A DNA stretch of 64,000 bases, from assembly GCF_013423485.1 (NCBI RefSeq), contig NZ_JABFFR010000015.1:1-64000 (forward strand), given 5' to 3'. The stretch comes from Azospirillum oleiclasticum. Its GTDB lineage: Bacteria; Pseudomonadota; Alphaproteobacteria; Azospirillales; Azospirillaceae. A program made the translations under genes and the position numbers. Of the stretch, positions 9,227 to 18,106 are shown piece after piece. The notes under the pieces are model-generated. The model did not search any database and had not been told where the DNA came from. It saw only the letters and a list, made by a program, of their open reading frames with translations. The stretch's first letter is position 1. Each line of letters opens with the position of its first letter.

Positions 9227-9556
9227 ATGCGCAGGTTGATGACGACGACCCACCGACGTATCGCCGCGGCGGTGAACGCCCGCCCGGCCGCGATCCGCTG
9301 GATCCTGGCAGGTCCCGGCGCAATCACGGCGGCGCTTCTGTTCACGACGGCGATGCCGCTGTGGTTCCCGGCCGGCGCGGCCGGCGTCAACCACATCGCC
9401 TACCCGCTGGTCCTGGCACCACTCGCCTGGGCGGCCGCCTTCATCCACGCCTGCCTCGTCGAGAACCTGGTCCGCGGACTGGCGTTCAGCGCACTCGTCC
9501 ACGGCGTGTGCGGCGCCCTGATCGTCATCGCCCTTTCGGGATCGCTCCGATGGTGA
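9227..9556 (+). CDS. Small membrane protein of siderophore receptor operons (DUF3649-like)
   Basis: The 109-residue hydrophobic protein has about three membrane helices: ~25-48, ~58-78 and ~83-105. Its ATG lies three bases after the receptor stop and its end overlaps the PepSY gene start, so it is the middle of a polycistronic unit. Small DUF3649-type proteins of this size commonly sit between a TonB-dependent receptor and a PepSY protein in siderophore loci. The assignment rests on size, topology and this position. No catalytic motif is visible; a role in inner-membrane handling of ferric siderophore is inference. Confidence 0.65.
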   Translation: MRRLMTTTHRRIAAAVNARPAAIRWILAGPGAITAALLFTTAMPLWFPAGAAGVNHIAYPLVLAPLAWAAAFIHACLVENLVRGLAFSALVHGVCGALIVIALSGSLRW

Positions 9557-11130
9557 CGCTCACCCGCGCGCAGATGAAGCGCCTGACGGCCGTGCATGGT
9601 TGGTCCGGAACCATCCTCGGCCTGCTGCTCTACGCCGTGATCGTCACCGGGACCGTGGTCGTGCTCGGCGACGAGATCGGCGCATGGTCGGCCGGCGGCA
9701 TCCGGACGGACCAGCCGATCGTCCCCGGCATCGACACCCGGGTGCGGCCGATCATCGAAGCGGCGCCGGCGGAGCATCGCACCGACATCACGGTGTTCGC
9801 GAACGCCCGCGGCGAGCTTCTGGTGTTCCCCCATGCCGACATCCAGCACCCGGACAGCGGGGAACCGGAGCCTTACGGCACGCTGTTCCGGCTCGATCCC
9901 GTGACCGGTGGGACGCTGAGCCGCCACGAGGGGTTCGTGTTTCGCGAACCCGCGTGGCACGAGGCGAGCGCGCTCCAGGATTTCCTGGTGGATTTGCACG
10001 TGCAGCTCCACGTACCCCCGCCCTGGGGGCTGATCCTCACGGGGGTGCTGGGCCTTCTGATGGTGGCGATGGGTGTCACCGGGCTGTTGATGCACCGGCA
10101 CCTCGTCCGCGACCTGTTCGTGCCCGTGCGGCCGGGGCGGCGCCTGGTGTCGGCCCGCGACCGCCATGTGCTGGCGGGAAGCTGGGCGCTGCTCTTCGCC
10201 TTTGTACTCGGCTTCACCGGCGCTTATTTCAGCTTCGCCGGGACGGTGGTCTTCCCCCTGCTGACGGAGGTTGCCTTCGGCGGCGACGAGGTCGCCGCGG
10301 CGGAGGCCCTGTTCGAGCCTCCGGTCGTGACCGATGCGCGGCCGGCACCGCTGGCCGGCCTCGACCGCGTCGTCGCGGACGCCGCGGCGCGCGCGGGGTC
10401 ACCGGTCGACACCCTGTCGATCGAGCGCTACGGCCGGGCCGATGCCCGGATCAGGACCTTCCACCGGCCGCCGCCCGACGGGATGGATTTCGTCCGGACC
10501 GTGTACGACGGGGTGAGCGGTGGCTTTCTCGAACTCCGTCCGGTCATCGGCAACCAGCCATCCGGCGGGGCGCTCCTGATGGGGTTGATGTGGCCGCTGC
10601 ACACCGGAAGCTTTGCGGGAGCCCCTTCGAAGTCCATCTGGGTCGGGCTGGGATCGATGATGGCGTTCGTCGTGGTCTCCGGCATGCGGCTGTGGCTCCG
10701 GCGGCGCGACGCCCAGCCGTTGTGGCAAGGGTTCGGCCGGGCCGTGACGATCGTCGGCTATGGCCTGCCGGTGGCGATGCTGACCGCGGCCCACGCCTGC
10801 TTTCTGGCCGGCGCGGTGGACGCGGACGCCTTCCGGTGGACGCCGGCCGGGTTTGCCGTGGGCGTGATCCCGGGTGTTCTCCCCGGCCTCCTGCACCGCG
10901 ACGAGGATGGCGCGAGGCGCCTGTACCGCGGCCTGCTCGGCGCCGGCGTGGTCCTGCTTCCGCCGTGCCGCATGGTGACGGGCGGCATCGGCTGGGGCAC
11001 CGCGCTGTACGATGGGCAAGGAACGGTGCTTTCCATCGATCTGGCCTTGCTGGTACTGGGGGCGGCGCTGATCGGCTGGGCGATGCGGCCGGAGACGATG
11101 CCGAGGCCCCGTTCGGTGGCGGCCGAATGA
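9550..11130 (+). CDS. PepSY-associated transmembrane protein, possible ferric-siderophore reductase
   Basis: The 526-residue protein opens with LHGWSGT-like residues and a first membrane helix (~16-40), typical of the PepSY-associated TM family (PiuB-like). A periplasmic segment (~45-155), helices near 160-185 and 205-235, a second large soluble loop and about five C-terminal helices follow. The conserved TM phrase GFTGAYFSFAGTV and WPLHTG (near 353) fit the family, in which membrane histidines are thought to bind haem for electron transfer. The ATG at 9550 overlaps the preceding stop by seven bases. Upstream in-frame starts lie inside the receptor gene and were rejected. Operon position suggests reduction or processing of imported ferric siderophore; the reaction itself is not shown by the sequence. 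Confidence 0.82.
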   Translation: MVTLTRAQMKRLTAVHGWSGTILGLLLYAVIVTGTVVVLGDEIGAWSAGGIRTDQPIVPGIDTRVRPIIEAAPAEHRTDITVFANARGELLVFPHADIQHPDSGEPEPYGTLFRLDPVTGGTLSRHEGFVFREPAWHEASALQDFLVDLHVQLHVPPPWGLILTGVLGLLMVAMGVTGLLMHRHLVRDLFVPVRPGRRLVSARDRHVLAGSWALLFAFVLGFTGAYFSFAGTVVFPLLTEVAFGGDEVAAAEALFEPPVVTDARPAPLAGLDRVVADAAARAGSPVDTLSIERYGRADARIRTFHRPPPDGMDFVRTVYDGVSGGFLELRPVIGNQPSGGALLMGLMWPLHTGSFAGAPSKSIWVGLGSMMAFVVVSGMRLWLRRRDAQPLWQGFGRAVTIVGYGLPVAMLTAAHACFLAGAVDADAFRWTPAGFAVGVIPGVLPGLLHRDEDGARRLYRGLLGAGVVLLPPCRMVTGGIGWGTALYDGQGTVLSIDLALLVLGAALIGWAMRPETMPRPRSVAAE

Positions 11131-11381
11131 TGGGACTCTCCGTCCTCGGCGCGGTCACGGTGAGCGCCGTCGCGCTCGTGCGCCTCGCCCGCACCAACCC
11201 CAAGCGCCGACGGATCCTCGGGCTTCCCCAACAGGCGACGCACCATCGGCCGCTTGCCGCTGTCACGATGGTGTGTGCGCCGGGGCTGCTCCTGCTGGGC
11301 ATGGAGGGCGGTCCTGCGTTCACCGTCTGGTTGAGTGCGCTCACCCTCCTCGGATGGGGAGTCGCGTCGCTCGGTCGATGA
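11127..11381 (+). CDS. Small membrane protein, DUF3325-like
   Basis: This short protein (84 residues) starts at an ATG that overlaps the PepSY gene stop (ATGATG/TGA). It has one N-terminal and two C-terminal hydrophobic stretches with a basic loop between (ARTNPKRRRILG). DUF3325 proteins of about 90-100 residues regularly end siderophore receptor-DUF3649-PepSY operons, which is the main reason for the name. The ISKra4 remnant begins nine bases after its stop, so the native downstream sequence may be lost. Confidence 0.6.
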   Translation: MMGLSVLGAVTVSAVALVRLARTNPKRRRILGLPQQATHHRPLAAVTMVCAPGLLLLGMEGGPAFTVWLSALTLLGWGVASLGR

Positions 11382-11389
11382 TGACGGCA

Positions 11390-12642
11390 GAAACCGTCTC
11401 AAACCTGGGGGGATGATGGTAAAGCGCACTGGGAAAGCAGCGAACCCGGGGGCGCAATGAAGTGGCGGGTGATGGTGGAGGTGACGGGTGAGGACGGCAC
11501 GGTGACGCAGCGCGTGACCTCCGAGGGTGGGCGCTCCGCCGTCGGTCAGGCGGCAACGCTCGGGCTGAGTCTGGCCGAGGGCAAGGTGATCCTGGCCGGC
11601 GTACAGCACGTCCTGGTAACCGCCCAGGCCTACGCGCACTGTCGCCACCGTCGCCGGTGCAGCCACTGCGGCGCGTCGCGCCCGCTCAAGGATTACCGCT
11701 CCCGCCGTCTGGTGTCGCTGTTCGGCACGGTGGAGGTGCGCGCGCACCTCGCTTTGAGCCCTGCCGCTGCGGTGTGGCCTGCCGGCGCAGACTGCCCCCG
11801 GTCGCCGGGATCATGCCCGACCGCTGCACCCCGGAGTACGAACGTGTCCTGGCCAGCCTGGGCAGCGCACTGCCGTATCGACGGGCGCAGGCGCTGCTGG
11901 CCGAGTTGCTGCCGGTGGACACGGCTCCGGAGGTGGAAACCGTTCGCCGGCGCACGCTCCTGGTCGGAGCCCGGCTCGAACGGGCGGCGGTTGTCCTGCC
12001 CGACGAGGGCTCACCGAAGCCGATGGAGGCGATCACGCTGGCCATCGACGCGGGGCACGTGAAATCGGTGCGGACCTACCAGATGCGTTGTCCTCGACTG
12101 GTTCCACCTGTCGATGCGGGTTCAACACGTGGCGCAAGCGGTCAAGGGCTGGGCCACGACGGTGCCAGCCGCCGCGGAGCGGACGACGATGCTGGCCAAG
12201 GCCGTGACCCGTCTGCGCTGGCGGCTCTGGCATGGCCAGACCGAACGGGCGCTGGACTTGATCGGCAACCTCCTGGCCGACCTCGACGCCAGCGTGAAAG
12301 CCGCCGAAAGCACGCCGGTCCGGAAGGTGGCGACGCTGCTGCGCGCCTTGGAAACCTACATTGCCGGACAGGCCGACCTGATCATCGACTACGCCGCCGC
12401 CCGGCACCGGGACGAGCCGATCTCCACGGCGACGACCGAAAGCACGGTTCAGCGCCTGCTGCACCGGCGCATGGGCGCCAACCAGCAGATGCGCTGGTCT
12501 CCGCGCGGCGCCCACCGGATGCTGAAGGTGCGCACAGCCGTGATGAACGGCACCCTCGCTTCGGAGCACACCGCCGCTGAGCCATACGCCCGCCGCCCCT
12601 TTCACCGCGCGGCGTGAGACCCCCCAGGTTTGAAACGGTCTC
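11390..12642 (+). mobile_element. ISKra4-family insertion sequence, internally deleted and frameshifted
   Basis: Nearly identical inverted ends bound the element: CCGTCTCAAACCTGGGGGG at 11394-11412 and its complement at 12620-12638 (one mismatch). A transposase starts at 11457 (MKWRVMVEVTG, with the Cys cluster CSHCGASRPLKDYRSRR). It shifts frame near 11750 and continues through a first-Asp region (IDAGHVKSVRTYQMR, to ~12085). There it jumps across an internal deletion into the C-terminal half (DWFHLSMRVQHVAQ, then to 12617). ISKra4 elements are usually longer and encode a single ~450-500 residue transposase, so this copy is dead. It separates the iron-uptake operon from the two-component system. 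Confidence 0.85.
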
Positions 12643-12699
12643 AATTCCCCTGCAAGAACAATCCCGGCGGTACTGCTGGCTGCGCGACGACAATGGCGG

Positions 12700-14094
12700 T
12701 CACGCCCGGAACAGGGGAAGGCGGACCACGACGCGGGCGCCACCGCCCGGCGCGTCGCCGATGTCGACGGTGCCGCCGTGCGCCTCGACGAGGCTGCGGA
12801 CGATGGCGAGGCCGAGCCCGGCGCCGCCGGTGCGGCGGGCGCGCGACTCCTCCAGCCGAACGAAGGGTTCCAGCAGAAATGTCCGCTTGTCGGCGGGGAT
12901 GCCCGGCCCCTCGTCGTCGACGGTCAGGACGGCGCACCCCCCCGGAAGGTCAGACCTGCCTTCGGCCGCCGCCTCGACCTGCACATGGGCGACCCGGCCA
13001 TAGGTCACCGCGTTGGCGACGAGGTTGCCGACGATGCGCCGCAGCCCGACCCGGTCGCCGATGACCGCCGCCTCCGCGTCCCCCGGCCCGAGCCGCAGGT
13101 CCACCGGCGCGCCGGCCCGGCGGCGGTCCTCCACCTCCGCGGCGACGAGGGGAGCGAAGGGAACCAGCTCCTCGTCCAGCTCGCGCGCGCCGGCGCGGCT
13201 CGCCAGCATGGCATCGTCGAGCAGCGCGATCATGTCCGCGATGTCACCGACCGCCCGGTCCCGCTCCGCGGGGTCGGGTATCCGCTCGACGCGCAGGCGC
13301 AGGCGGGTGGCCATGGTGCGCAGGTCGTGCTGGATGCCGCCGATCAGCGCCATGCGCGCACGCAGCATCGCCGCCAACCGCCCCTGCAGCCTTTCGAAGG
13401 CGGTCACCAGCGCCCGGATCTCCGGCGCGCGCGCGCGGATCACGGGGAGCGGCACCGGTTCCCCCACCGGATCGACGCGGTCGACCGCCGCGGCCAGCCG
13501 CATCAGCGGTCGGATCTCCCGGTGCAGCACGATGAGTGCGGCCAGCGCCGCCAGCGTTCCGACGATCCCGGCGAAGACCCCGACCGGAAGCCCGATCGCG
13601 GTGACGGGAAGAGGGCTGCCGACCGAAACCACCAGCGTGTCCCCGGCGGCGAGTGCGACCTCCAGTACGAACAGAGGGGCGCCGGCCGCGAAGACCCACA
13701 GCACGCGCCGCGACTGCCAGCCATCGAGGACCGGACGGATCGTCACGACACGGCCCTCGAGCGCCCGCAGGTAGGGCTGAACCACCCGATGGTCGGCCGC
13801 CTCCGCGGATCCGGCGATGGGCGGGCGTGGCTCGGTTCGGACACGCAGCCCGCCAGCCTCGGCAACCAGGAACAACCGGGGCCGGTCGGCGGTCGGCGTG
13901 AGTTCGGCCAGGGCCACCAGCGCCGCTACCCGGTCGGGCGGCGGCAGCCCGAAGTCCGAATCCAGGTCGCGCATGCGGTAGGCGGCGGCGACCAACACCA
14001 GCCACAGGCACAGGATCGACACCAGCACGATCCCGGTGAGACGGGCGCGCAGGCCGAGCCGGGCGAGCACCGGCACCCTTCCCCACCGCGTCAC
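12700..14094 (-). CDS. Two-component sensor histidine kinase (EnvZ/OmpR class)
   Basis: A membrane kinase of 464 residues. TM1 lies at ~18-40, a periplasmic sensor of about 120 residues follows and TM2 is at ~175-195. A HAMP region with REIRPLMRLAAAVDRV comes next. The H-box is GGIQHDLRTMATRLRL (phospho-His near 265). The HATPase domain shows NLVANAVTYG, DEGPGIP and GGAGLGLAIVRSL. The ATG overlaps the stop of the response regulator, so the pair is translationally coupled. The signal is unknown. The divergent genes at 14996 onward (two exported small proteins and an ABC exporter) are plausible targets, by position only. Confidence 0.92.
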   Translation of the reverse strand: MTRWGRVPVLARLGLRARLTGIVLVSILCLWLVLVAAAYRMRDLDSDFGLPPPDRVAALVALAELTPTADRPRLFLVAEAGGLRVRTEPRPPIAGSAEAADHRVVQPYLRALEGRVVTIRPVLDGWQSRRVLWVFAAGAPLFVLEVALAAGDTLVVSVGSPLPVTAIGLPVGVFAGIVGTLAALAALIVLHREIRPLMRLAAAVDRVDPVGEPVPLPVIRARAPEIRALVTAFERLQGRLAAMLRARMALIGGIQHDLRTMATRLRLRVERIPDPAERDRAVGDIADMIALLDDAMLASRAGARELDEELVPFAPLVAAEVEDRRRAGAPVDLRLGPGDAEAAVIGDRVGLRRIVGNLVANAVTYGRVAHVQVEAAAEGRSDLPGGCAVLTVDDEGPGIPADKRTFLLEPFVRLEESRARRTGGAGLGLAIVRSLVEAHGGTVDIGDAPGGGARVVVRLPLFRA

Positions 14095-14807
14095 GGTGCC
14101 GGCCGCACGATGGCGGTGAACAGATAGCCGCCGCTGCGCACCGTGCTGATCAGGACTGAGCCGGGGCTGGCGGTCTCCAGCTTGCGGCGCAGCCGCGACA
14201 CCAGCATGTCCACCGTGCGGTCGAAGGGGTCGGCGCCGCGCCCGCGGGTGAAATCCAGGATCTGGTCGCGCGACAGGACGCGTCTCGGCCGTTGCACGAG
14301 GCAGGCCAGCAGATCGAACTCTCCGCTGGTGAGCGCCAGCGACTGCCCCTCGCCGTCGGTGAGCTGGCGGGCATCGAGGTCGATGATGAAGCGGTCGAAG
14401 GCGAAGCGGCGGAGCGGCACCGCCGCCGGGGCCGCTCCGGACCGGCGCAGGATGGCGCGGATGCGCGCCAGCAGCTCGCGCGGCCCGAACGGCTTGACCA
14501 GATAGTCGTCCGCCCCAAGCTCCAGCCCCACGACCCGGTCGATCTCGTCGTTCTTCGCCGACAGCATCAGGATCGGCAGGGAATCCACGGCGCGCAGCCG
14601 GCGGCAGATGGACAGCCCGTCCTCGCCCGGCAGCATCAGGTCGAGCACCACGAGGTCCGGCCGCATCCGTCCCAGCGCCCGGTCCAGCTCCTCCCCGCTC
14701 TCCACCGCCTCCACCCGGAAGCCCTCGCGGCGCAGCAGGTCGCCGACGAGGCGGCGGATGTCCGCGTCGTCGTCCACGATGAGGATGTTGGGTCCGGGCT
14801 CGGTCAT
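14091..14807 (-). CDS. OmpR-family response regulator
   Basis: The regulator has 238 residues. The receiver domain shows the acidic pair in ILIVDDD, phospho-Asp in DLVVLDLMLPGEDG, Thr/Ser position LMLSAKN and the conserved Lys in DYLVKPF. The C-terminal winged helix (~135-235) contains LTSGEFDLLACLVQRPRRVLSR and VDMLVSRLRRKLE. It starts at the ATG of MTEPGPN (14807); longer in-frame starts add a basic tail not found in this family. It acts with the downstream-overlapping kinase. A divergent promoter region of 188 bases lies before the small exported protein gene and could hold its binding site; no clear direct repeat was identified there. Confidence 0.93.
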   Translation of the reverse strand: MTEPGPNILIVDDDADIRRLVGDLLRREGFRVEAVESGEELDRALGRMRPDLVVLDLMLPGEDGLSICRRLRAVDSLPILMLSAKNDEIDRVVGLELGADDYLVKPFGPRELLARIRAILRRSGAAPAAVPLRRFAFDRFIIDLDARQLTDGEGQSLALTSGEFDLLACLVQRPRRVLSRDQILDFTRGRGADPFDRTVDMLVSRLRRKLETASPGSVLISTVRSGGYLFTAIVRPAP

Positions 14808-14995
14808 GACCGCATGGTTGCGCAGCGGAGGCGGCCGTACAAGCGCATCCTGTGGCCGTTTACACTTTGATACGGACCGTTGATCCCCGGTGACGAGACG
14901 ATACCGTCCGGTCATCGCGGCCATACAGTGGTCGGCCAACATCCAATCCGACATGGGGCGCGACGCCGCGCCTCCCGACCGAAACGGAGGATGTC

Positions 14996-15304
14996 ATGAT
15001 GGTCAAGACCATAACCCTCGCCACCTTCCTGTCCGCCTGCTTCGTCCTGGGGCTCGGCACCGGTGCCAATGCCTGGGAGCGGAACCGCTCCTTCACCGGC
15101 CCCTGGGGATCGACGAGCTACAGCGCGACCGGGTCGTGCAGCAGCGGGAGCTGCTCGCGGCAGACGACACGCACCGGCCCGGAGGGGCGCACCGCCACCC
15201 GCACAGGCAGCGCCGGTTGCGTCGACGGCGCCTGCAGCGCGAGCCGCACCGTCACCACCCCGGCCGGCGACACCTACTCCCACACCGGCAGCATCAGCCG
15301 CTGA
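14996..15304 (+). CDS. Small exported protein with an internal duplication and two CxxxxC motifs
   Basis: The 102-residue protein has a clear signal peptide (hydrophobic ~8-22, cleavage after GANA). The mature ~75 residues are rich in Ser, Thr, Gly and Arg and contain two similar units: GSCSSGSCSRQTTRTGPEG and GCVDGACSASRTVTTPAG, each with Cys-x4-Cys and each ending in a TGS phrase. No enzyme motif is visible. Repeats of this type (TxTGPxGxTxxxTGS) occur in secreted proteobacterial proteins of unknown role. It is divergent from the two-component system and followed after 33 bases by another exported small protein, so it may belong to the exporter transcript. Confidence 0.75.
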   Translation: MMVKTITLATFLSACFVLGLGTGANAWERNRSFTGPWGSTSYSATGSCSSGSCSRQTTRTGPEGRTATRTGSAGCVDGACSASRTVTTPAGDTYSHTGSISR

Positions 15305-15337
15305 ACTGCCGCGGCCCAGCCACGAAGGAAAACCGCC

Positions 15338-15667
15338 ATGACCATCAGCAACCACACGGTGCGGCCGGCCCTGCGCCGGGCGCTGTTCGCGGCCTTGCTG
15401 GCCGCTGCCACCGCCGCCGGAAGCGCCGCCGCCCAGGTGTCACCCTCCCAGGTATCACCGGAGACTCGCGCCCGCATGCAGGCCATCGCCCAGGCTTGCC
15501 GGGCCGACGGCCAGCGTCTGTGCAATGGCGTTCAGCCCGGCGGAGGCCGCATCCTCGCCTGCCTGAACCAGCAGATCGAGCGCGTGTCCATCCCCTGTAG
15601 AGACGCGCTCGCCGATCTTCCGCAGCAGGCCCGCCCGATGTCCCTGTCGGCCGCCGGCACCCGATGA
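15338..15667 (+). CDS. Exported cysteine-rich repeat protein (GLG1/FGFR-repeat-like)
   Basis: The protein is 109 residues long. A signal peptide with core LFAALLAAATAAGSAAA is predicted, cleaved near AAAQ. The mature part holds one cysteine-rich GLG1-type unit: AIAQACRADGQRLCNGVQPG, then RILACLNQQIERVSIPCRDAL, with the family spacing of four Cys. Such units are found in short periplasmic proteobacterial proteins of unknown function. The stop is 13 bases before the membrane-fusion protein gene, consistent with one transcript. Nothing in the sequence gives its substrate or partner. Confidence 0.78.
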   Translation: MTISNHTVRPALRRALFAALLAAATAAGSAAAQVSPSQVSPETRARMQAIAQACRADGQRLCNGVQPGGGRILACLNQQIERVSIPCRDALADLPQQARPMSLSAAGTR

Positions 15668-15680
15668 GGCGGGCCGCTCC

Positions 15681-16952
15681 ATGTCCACCGCTGCCATCCC
15701 GCGTACGGCCAACCGGCAGGCCACCAGCTACGGCCTGCCGGAGCCGCCCGAACACGAACCTCTGATCGGGACGCGGCCCCCCTCCCGTCCGCGGCGCCAT
15801 GGACGTCGCGTCGTGCTGGTGCTCGCCGCCGTCGCGGTCACCGGCGCCGCGGTCTTCGTGCATCGCTTCGGATGGCCGCACCCGGCGGAGGCAAGCACCG
15901 CCACGCCAAGCGCCTTCGCGGTGGAACGGAGCGGACCGGCAATTCTCGACGCGACGGTGCGGGCGGAGATCAGCGCGCGCGTTCAGGGTCAGCTCGTCGC
16001 GGTGCATGCCGACCGGAACGACCGCGTGGCGGCGGGCACGCCCCTGGCCCGGATCGCGTCGGACGACCGCGAGGCCCAGCTTCGAGCCGCCACCGCCTCG
16101 CACGAGGCGGCGTTGCGCGCCGTCACCGAGGCCCGGGCCGAGCAGGACCGGGCATCGGCGGGGCTCGCCAATCTGCGGGCCACCTTCCAACGGCAGGCGG
16201 CGTTGCGCGATCGCGGCTGGAGCACCCGCGCCGATTTCGACGCGGCGCAGGCTGCCCTTGCCCAGGGCGAAGCCGAGCTGGCCCGCACCGGCGCGTCGGT
16301 CGCCCGCGCCGAGGCCCGGGTGCGGGAGGCCGCCGCGACCGAAGCGGCCGGCCGCGCGATGCTGGACGACACGCTGCTGCGCGCGCCGTTCGCCGGCATC
16401 GTGGTGGCGCGCGACCGCGGGCTGGGCGATCTTGTGACACCGGGCGCCACGATCCTGCAGCTCGTGGATCCGGGCACCGTCGTGATGACCGCCCGTTTCG
16501 ACGAGAGCCTGATCGGGGACCTGCATCCGGGCCAGCCGGCCCGCATCGCCTTCCCGTCGGAGCCAGGCCGGGAAACCCCGGGCCGGGTGCTGCGGCTGGG
16601 CCGGCTGGTGGACACCGAAACGCGTGAGTTCACGGCCGACATCCGGCCGGACCGGCTTCCGGTCAACTGGGCCATCGGCCAGCGCGGCACCGCGGCGGTC
16701 ACCGTGGAGACGCGGGCCGACGCGCTGACCGTGCCGGTCCACTATGTGGTGTGGCGGGACGGGCGGCCCGGCCTATGGTTCCTGATCGGCGGGCGGGCCC
16801 ACTGGCGGCCGGTGACGCTCGGACCCAGCAGCGGAAACCGTGTCCAGGTGCTGGAGGGTATGGAGCCCGGCGACGTCGTTCTGGGTCCATCCGGTGTGTA
16901 CGAATGGATGCGCGTCAGCCGCGCCGCTCCGGCCGCGGGGACTGGATCGTGA
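15681..16952 (+). CDS. HlyD-family periplasmic adaptor of an ABC exporter
   Basis: A 423-residue adaptor with one N-terminal membrane anchor (~40-60, VVLVLAAVAVTGAAVFV). The lipoyl half-motifs are at ~95-125 (EISARVQGQLVAVHADRNDRV) and ~235-260 (LRAPFAGIVVARDRGLGDLV), separated by a long Ala/Glu/Arg-rich coiled-coil hairpin (~130-225). Beta-barrel and membrane-proximal parts follow (MTARFDESLIGDLHPGQPA). It would bridge the inner-membrane permease to an outer-membrane channel, which is not encoded here. The gene order adaptor-permease-ATPase is that of DevBCA-type exporters. It overlaps the permease start (GTGA). Confidence 0.88.
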   Translation: MSTAAIPRTANRQATSYGLPEPPEHEPLIGTRPPSRPRRHGRRVVLVLAAVAVTGAAVFVHRFGWPHPAEASTATPSAFAVERSGPAILDATVRAEISARVQGQLVAVHADRNDRVAAGTPLARIASDDREAQLRAATASHEAALRAVTEARAEQDRASAGLANLRATFQRQAALRDRGWSTRADFDAAQAALAQGEAELARTGASVARAEARVREAAATEAAGRAMLDDTLLRAPFAGIVVARDRGLGDLVTPGATILQLVDPGTVVMTARFDESLIGDLHPGQPARIAFPSEPGRETPGRVLRLGRLVDTETREFTADIRPDRLPVNWAIGQRGTAAVTVETRADALTVPVHYVVWRDGRPGLWFLIGGRAHWRPVTLGPSSGNRVQVLEGMEPGDVVLGPSGVYEWMRVSRAAPAAGTGS

Positions 16953-18106
16953 ACCTGGCTCTCCGGGACATCCGGTTCAACGCCGTGCGCTTCCTGCTGA
17001 CCATGGCGGGGGTCGGTCTGCTGGTCACCGCGGCCATCGGCATGGTCGGGCTCTACCGCGGGATCATCGCCGACGCGCTGCTGATCGTCCGCGACATCGG
17101 GGCCGACCTGTGGGTAGTACAGGGCGGGCGGGCCGGCCCTTTCGCCGAAGGATCAGCCGTGTCCGCCACCCTGGACCGCCGGGTCGAGGGGGTCGAGGGG
17201 GTCGCAGCCGTGCGCCGTTTCGTCCAGTTCAACCAGCAATTCGAAGCGGGAGGCCGCTCCCTTCGCGCCACCGTGACCGGCATCGACCACCCCGCGGATG
17301 ACGGCGGGTGGCTCCGCCTCGCCCAGGGGCGGGGTCTGTCGGCTGGCCATTTCGAGGCCGTCGCCGACGAGAGCGTCGGGCTCGCGATCGACGATGTGGT
17401 GCGGCTGGGGGCCGACGACCATCGTGTCGTCGGGCTGACGCGCGGCATGGTGGACCAGATGGGCGACGGGCTGCTGTTCGTCACCATCAACGACGCCCAG
17501 GCGATCGCCCGCCGCCGCACCGCGGAGGAGGTGCTGCTGGCCCGGGCCGCCGGCAACCGGTCCGGTGCGGCGACCACCAGCTCCGTGCCGCAGGACAGCA
17601 AGATCGCCGCCGTGCTGGTGGCCCTCGATTCCGCCGCCGATCCGGCGGCGGTCGTCGCGGCGATCCGGCGGTGGGGCGACGTGGCGGTCCTCAGCCGGGA
17701 CGACCAGGTCGACCTGCTCCTCAACAAGCGGCTGTGGCGGCTGCGCGTGCAGATCCTTGCCTTCACCAGTGTCCTGCTGGCGGTGATGACCATCGTGGTG
17801 TCGCTGATCGTGCACACCATGACGCTGGAGAAGCTGCACCAGATCGCGTTGCTGAAGCTGATCGGGGCCCGCAACGGCGTGGTCGTCTCGATGATCGGGC
17901 AGCAGGCGATGCTCATCGGGTCCGGCGGCTTCCTGGCCGGCGTCGGCATCGCCCACCTCGTCTTCCCGCTGTTCCCGCGGCGGGTGGAGATGACGGTCGC
18001 GGATCTGGCGGCGCTGTTCGCGACGGTGCTGGCGATTGCCGGAATCGCCGCCCTGTTCGGGATCTCCCGGGCCATGAGGGTCCACGCGCGCGAGGTCCTG
18101 TCATGA
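16949..18106 (+). CDS. FtsX/MacB-type ABC exporter permease (DevC-like)
   Basis: The 385-residue permease has TM1 at ~15-37, a ~220-residue periplasmic domain (~40-260), and three C-terminal helices (~265-290, ~315-335, ~345-370), the four-helix FtsX layout. The cytoplasmic loop LEKLHQIALLKLIGARNG is the coupling-helix region of this family. It begins at a GTG overlapping the adaptor stop. In-frame ATGs upstream lie within the adaptor gene and were rejected. It lacks the fused ATPase of MacB; that function is in the next overlapping gene. Together they should export a lipid, peptide or small molecule; the cargo is unknown. Confidence 0.88.
   Translation: MNLALRDIRFNAVRFLLTMAGVGLLVTAAIGMVGLYRGIIADALLIVRDIGADLWVVQGGRAGPFAEGSAVSATLDRRVEGVEGVAAVRRFVQFNQQFEAGGRSLRATVTGIDHPADDGGWLRLAQGRGLSAGHFEAVADESVGLAIDDVVRLGADDHRVVGLTRGMVDQMGDGLLFVTINDAQAIARRRTAEEVLLARAAGNRSGAATTSSVPQDSKIAAVLVALDSAADPAAVVAAIRRWGDVAVLSRDDQVDLLLNKRLWRLRVQILAFTSVLLAVMTIVVSLIVHTMTLEKLHQIALLKLIGARNGVVVSMIGQQAMLIGSGGFLAGVGIAHLVFPLFPRRVEMTVADLAALFATVLAIAGIAALFGISRAMRVHAREVLS

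Noticed and set aside
7283..9502. Reverse frame of 739 codons opposite the TonB-dependent receptor
   Set aside because: No domain or start signal; the receptor on the forward strand is unmistakable.
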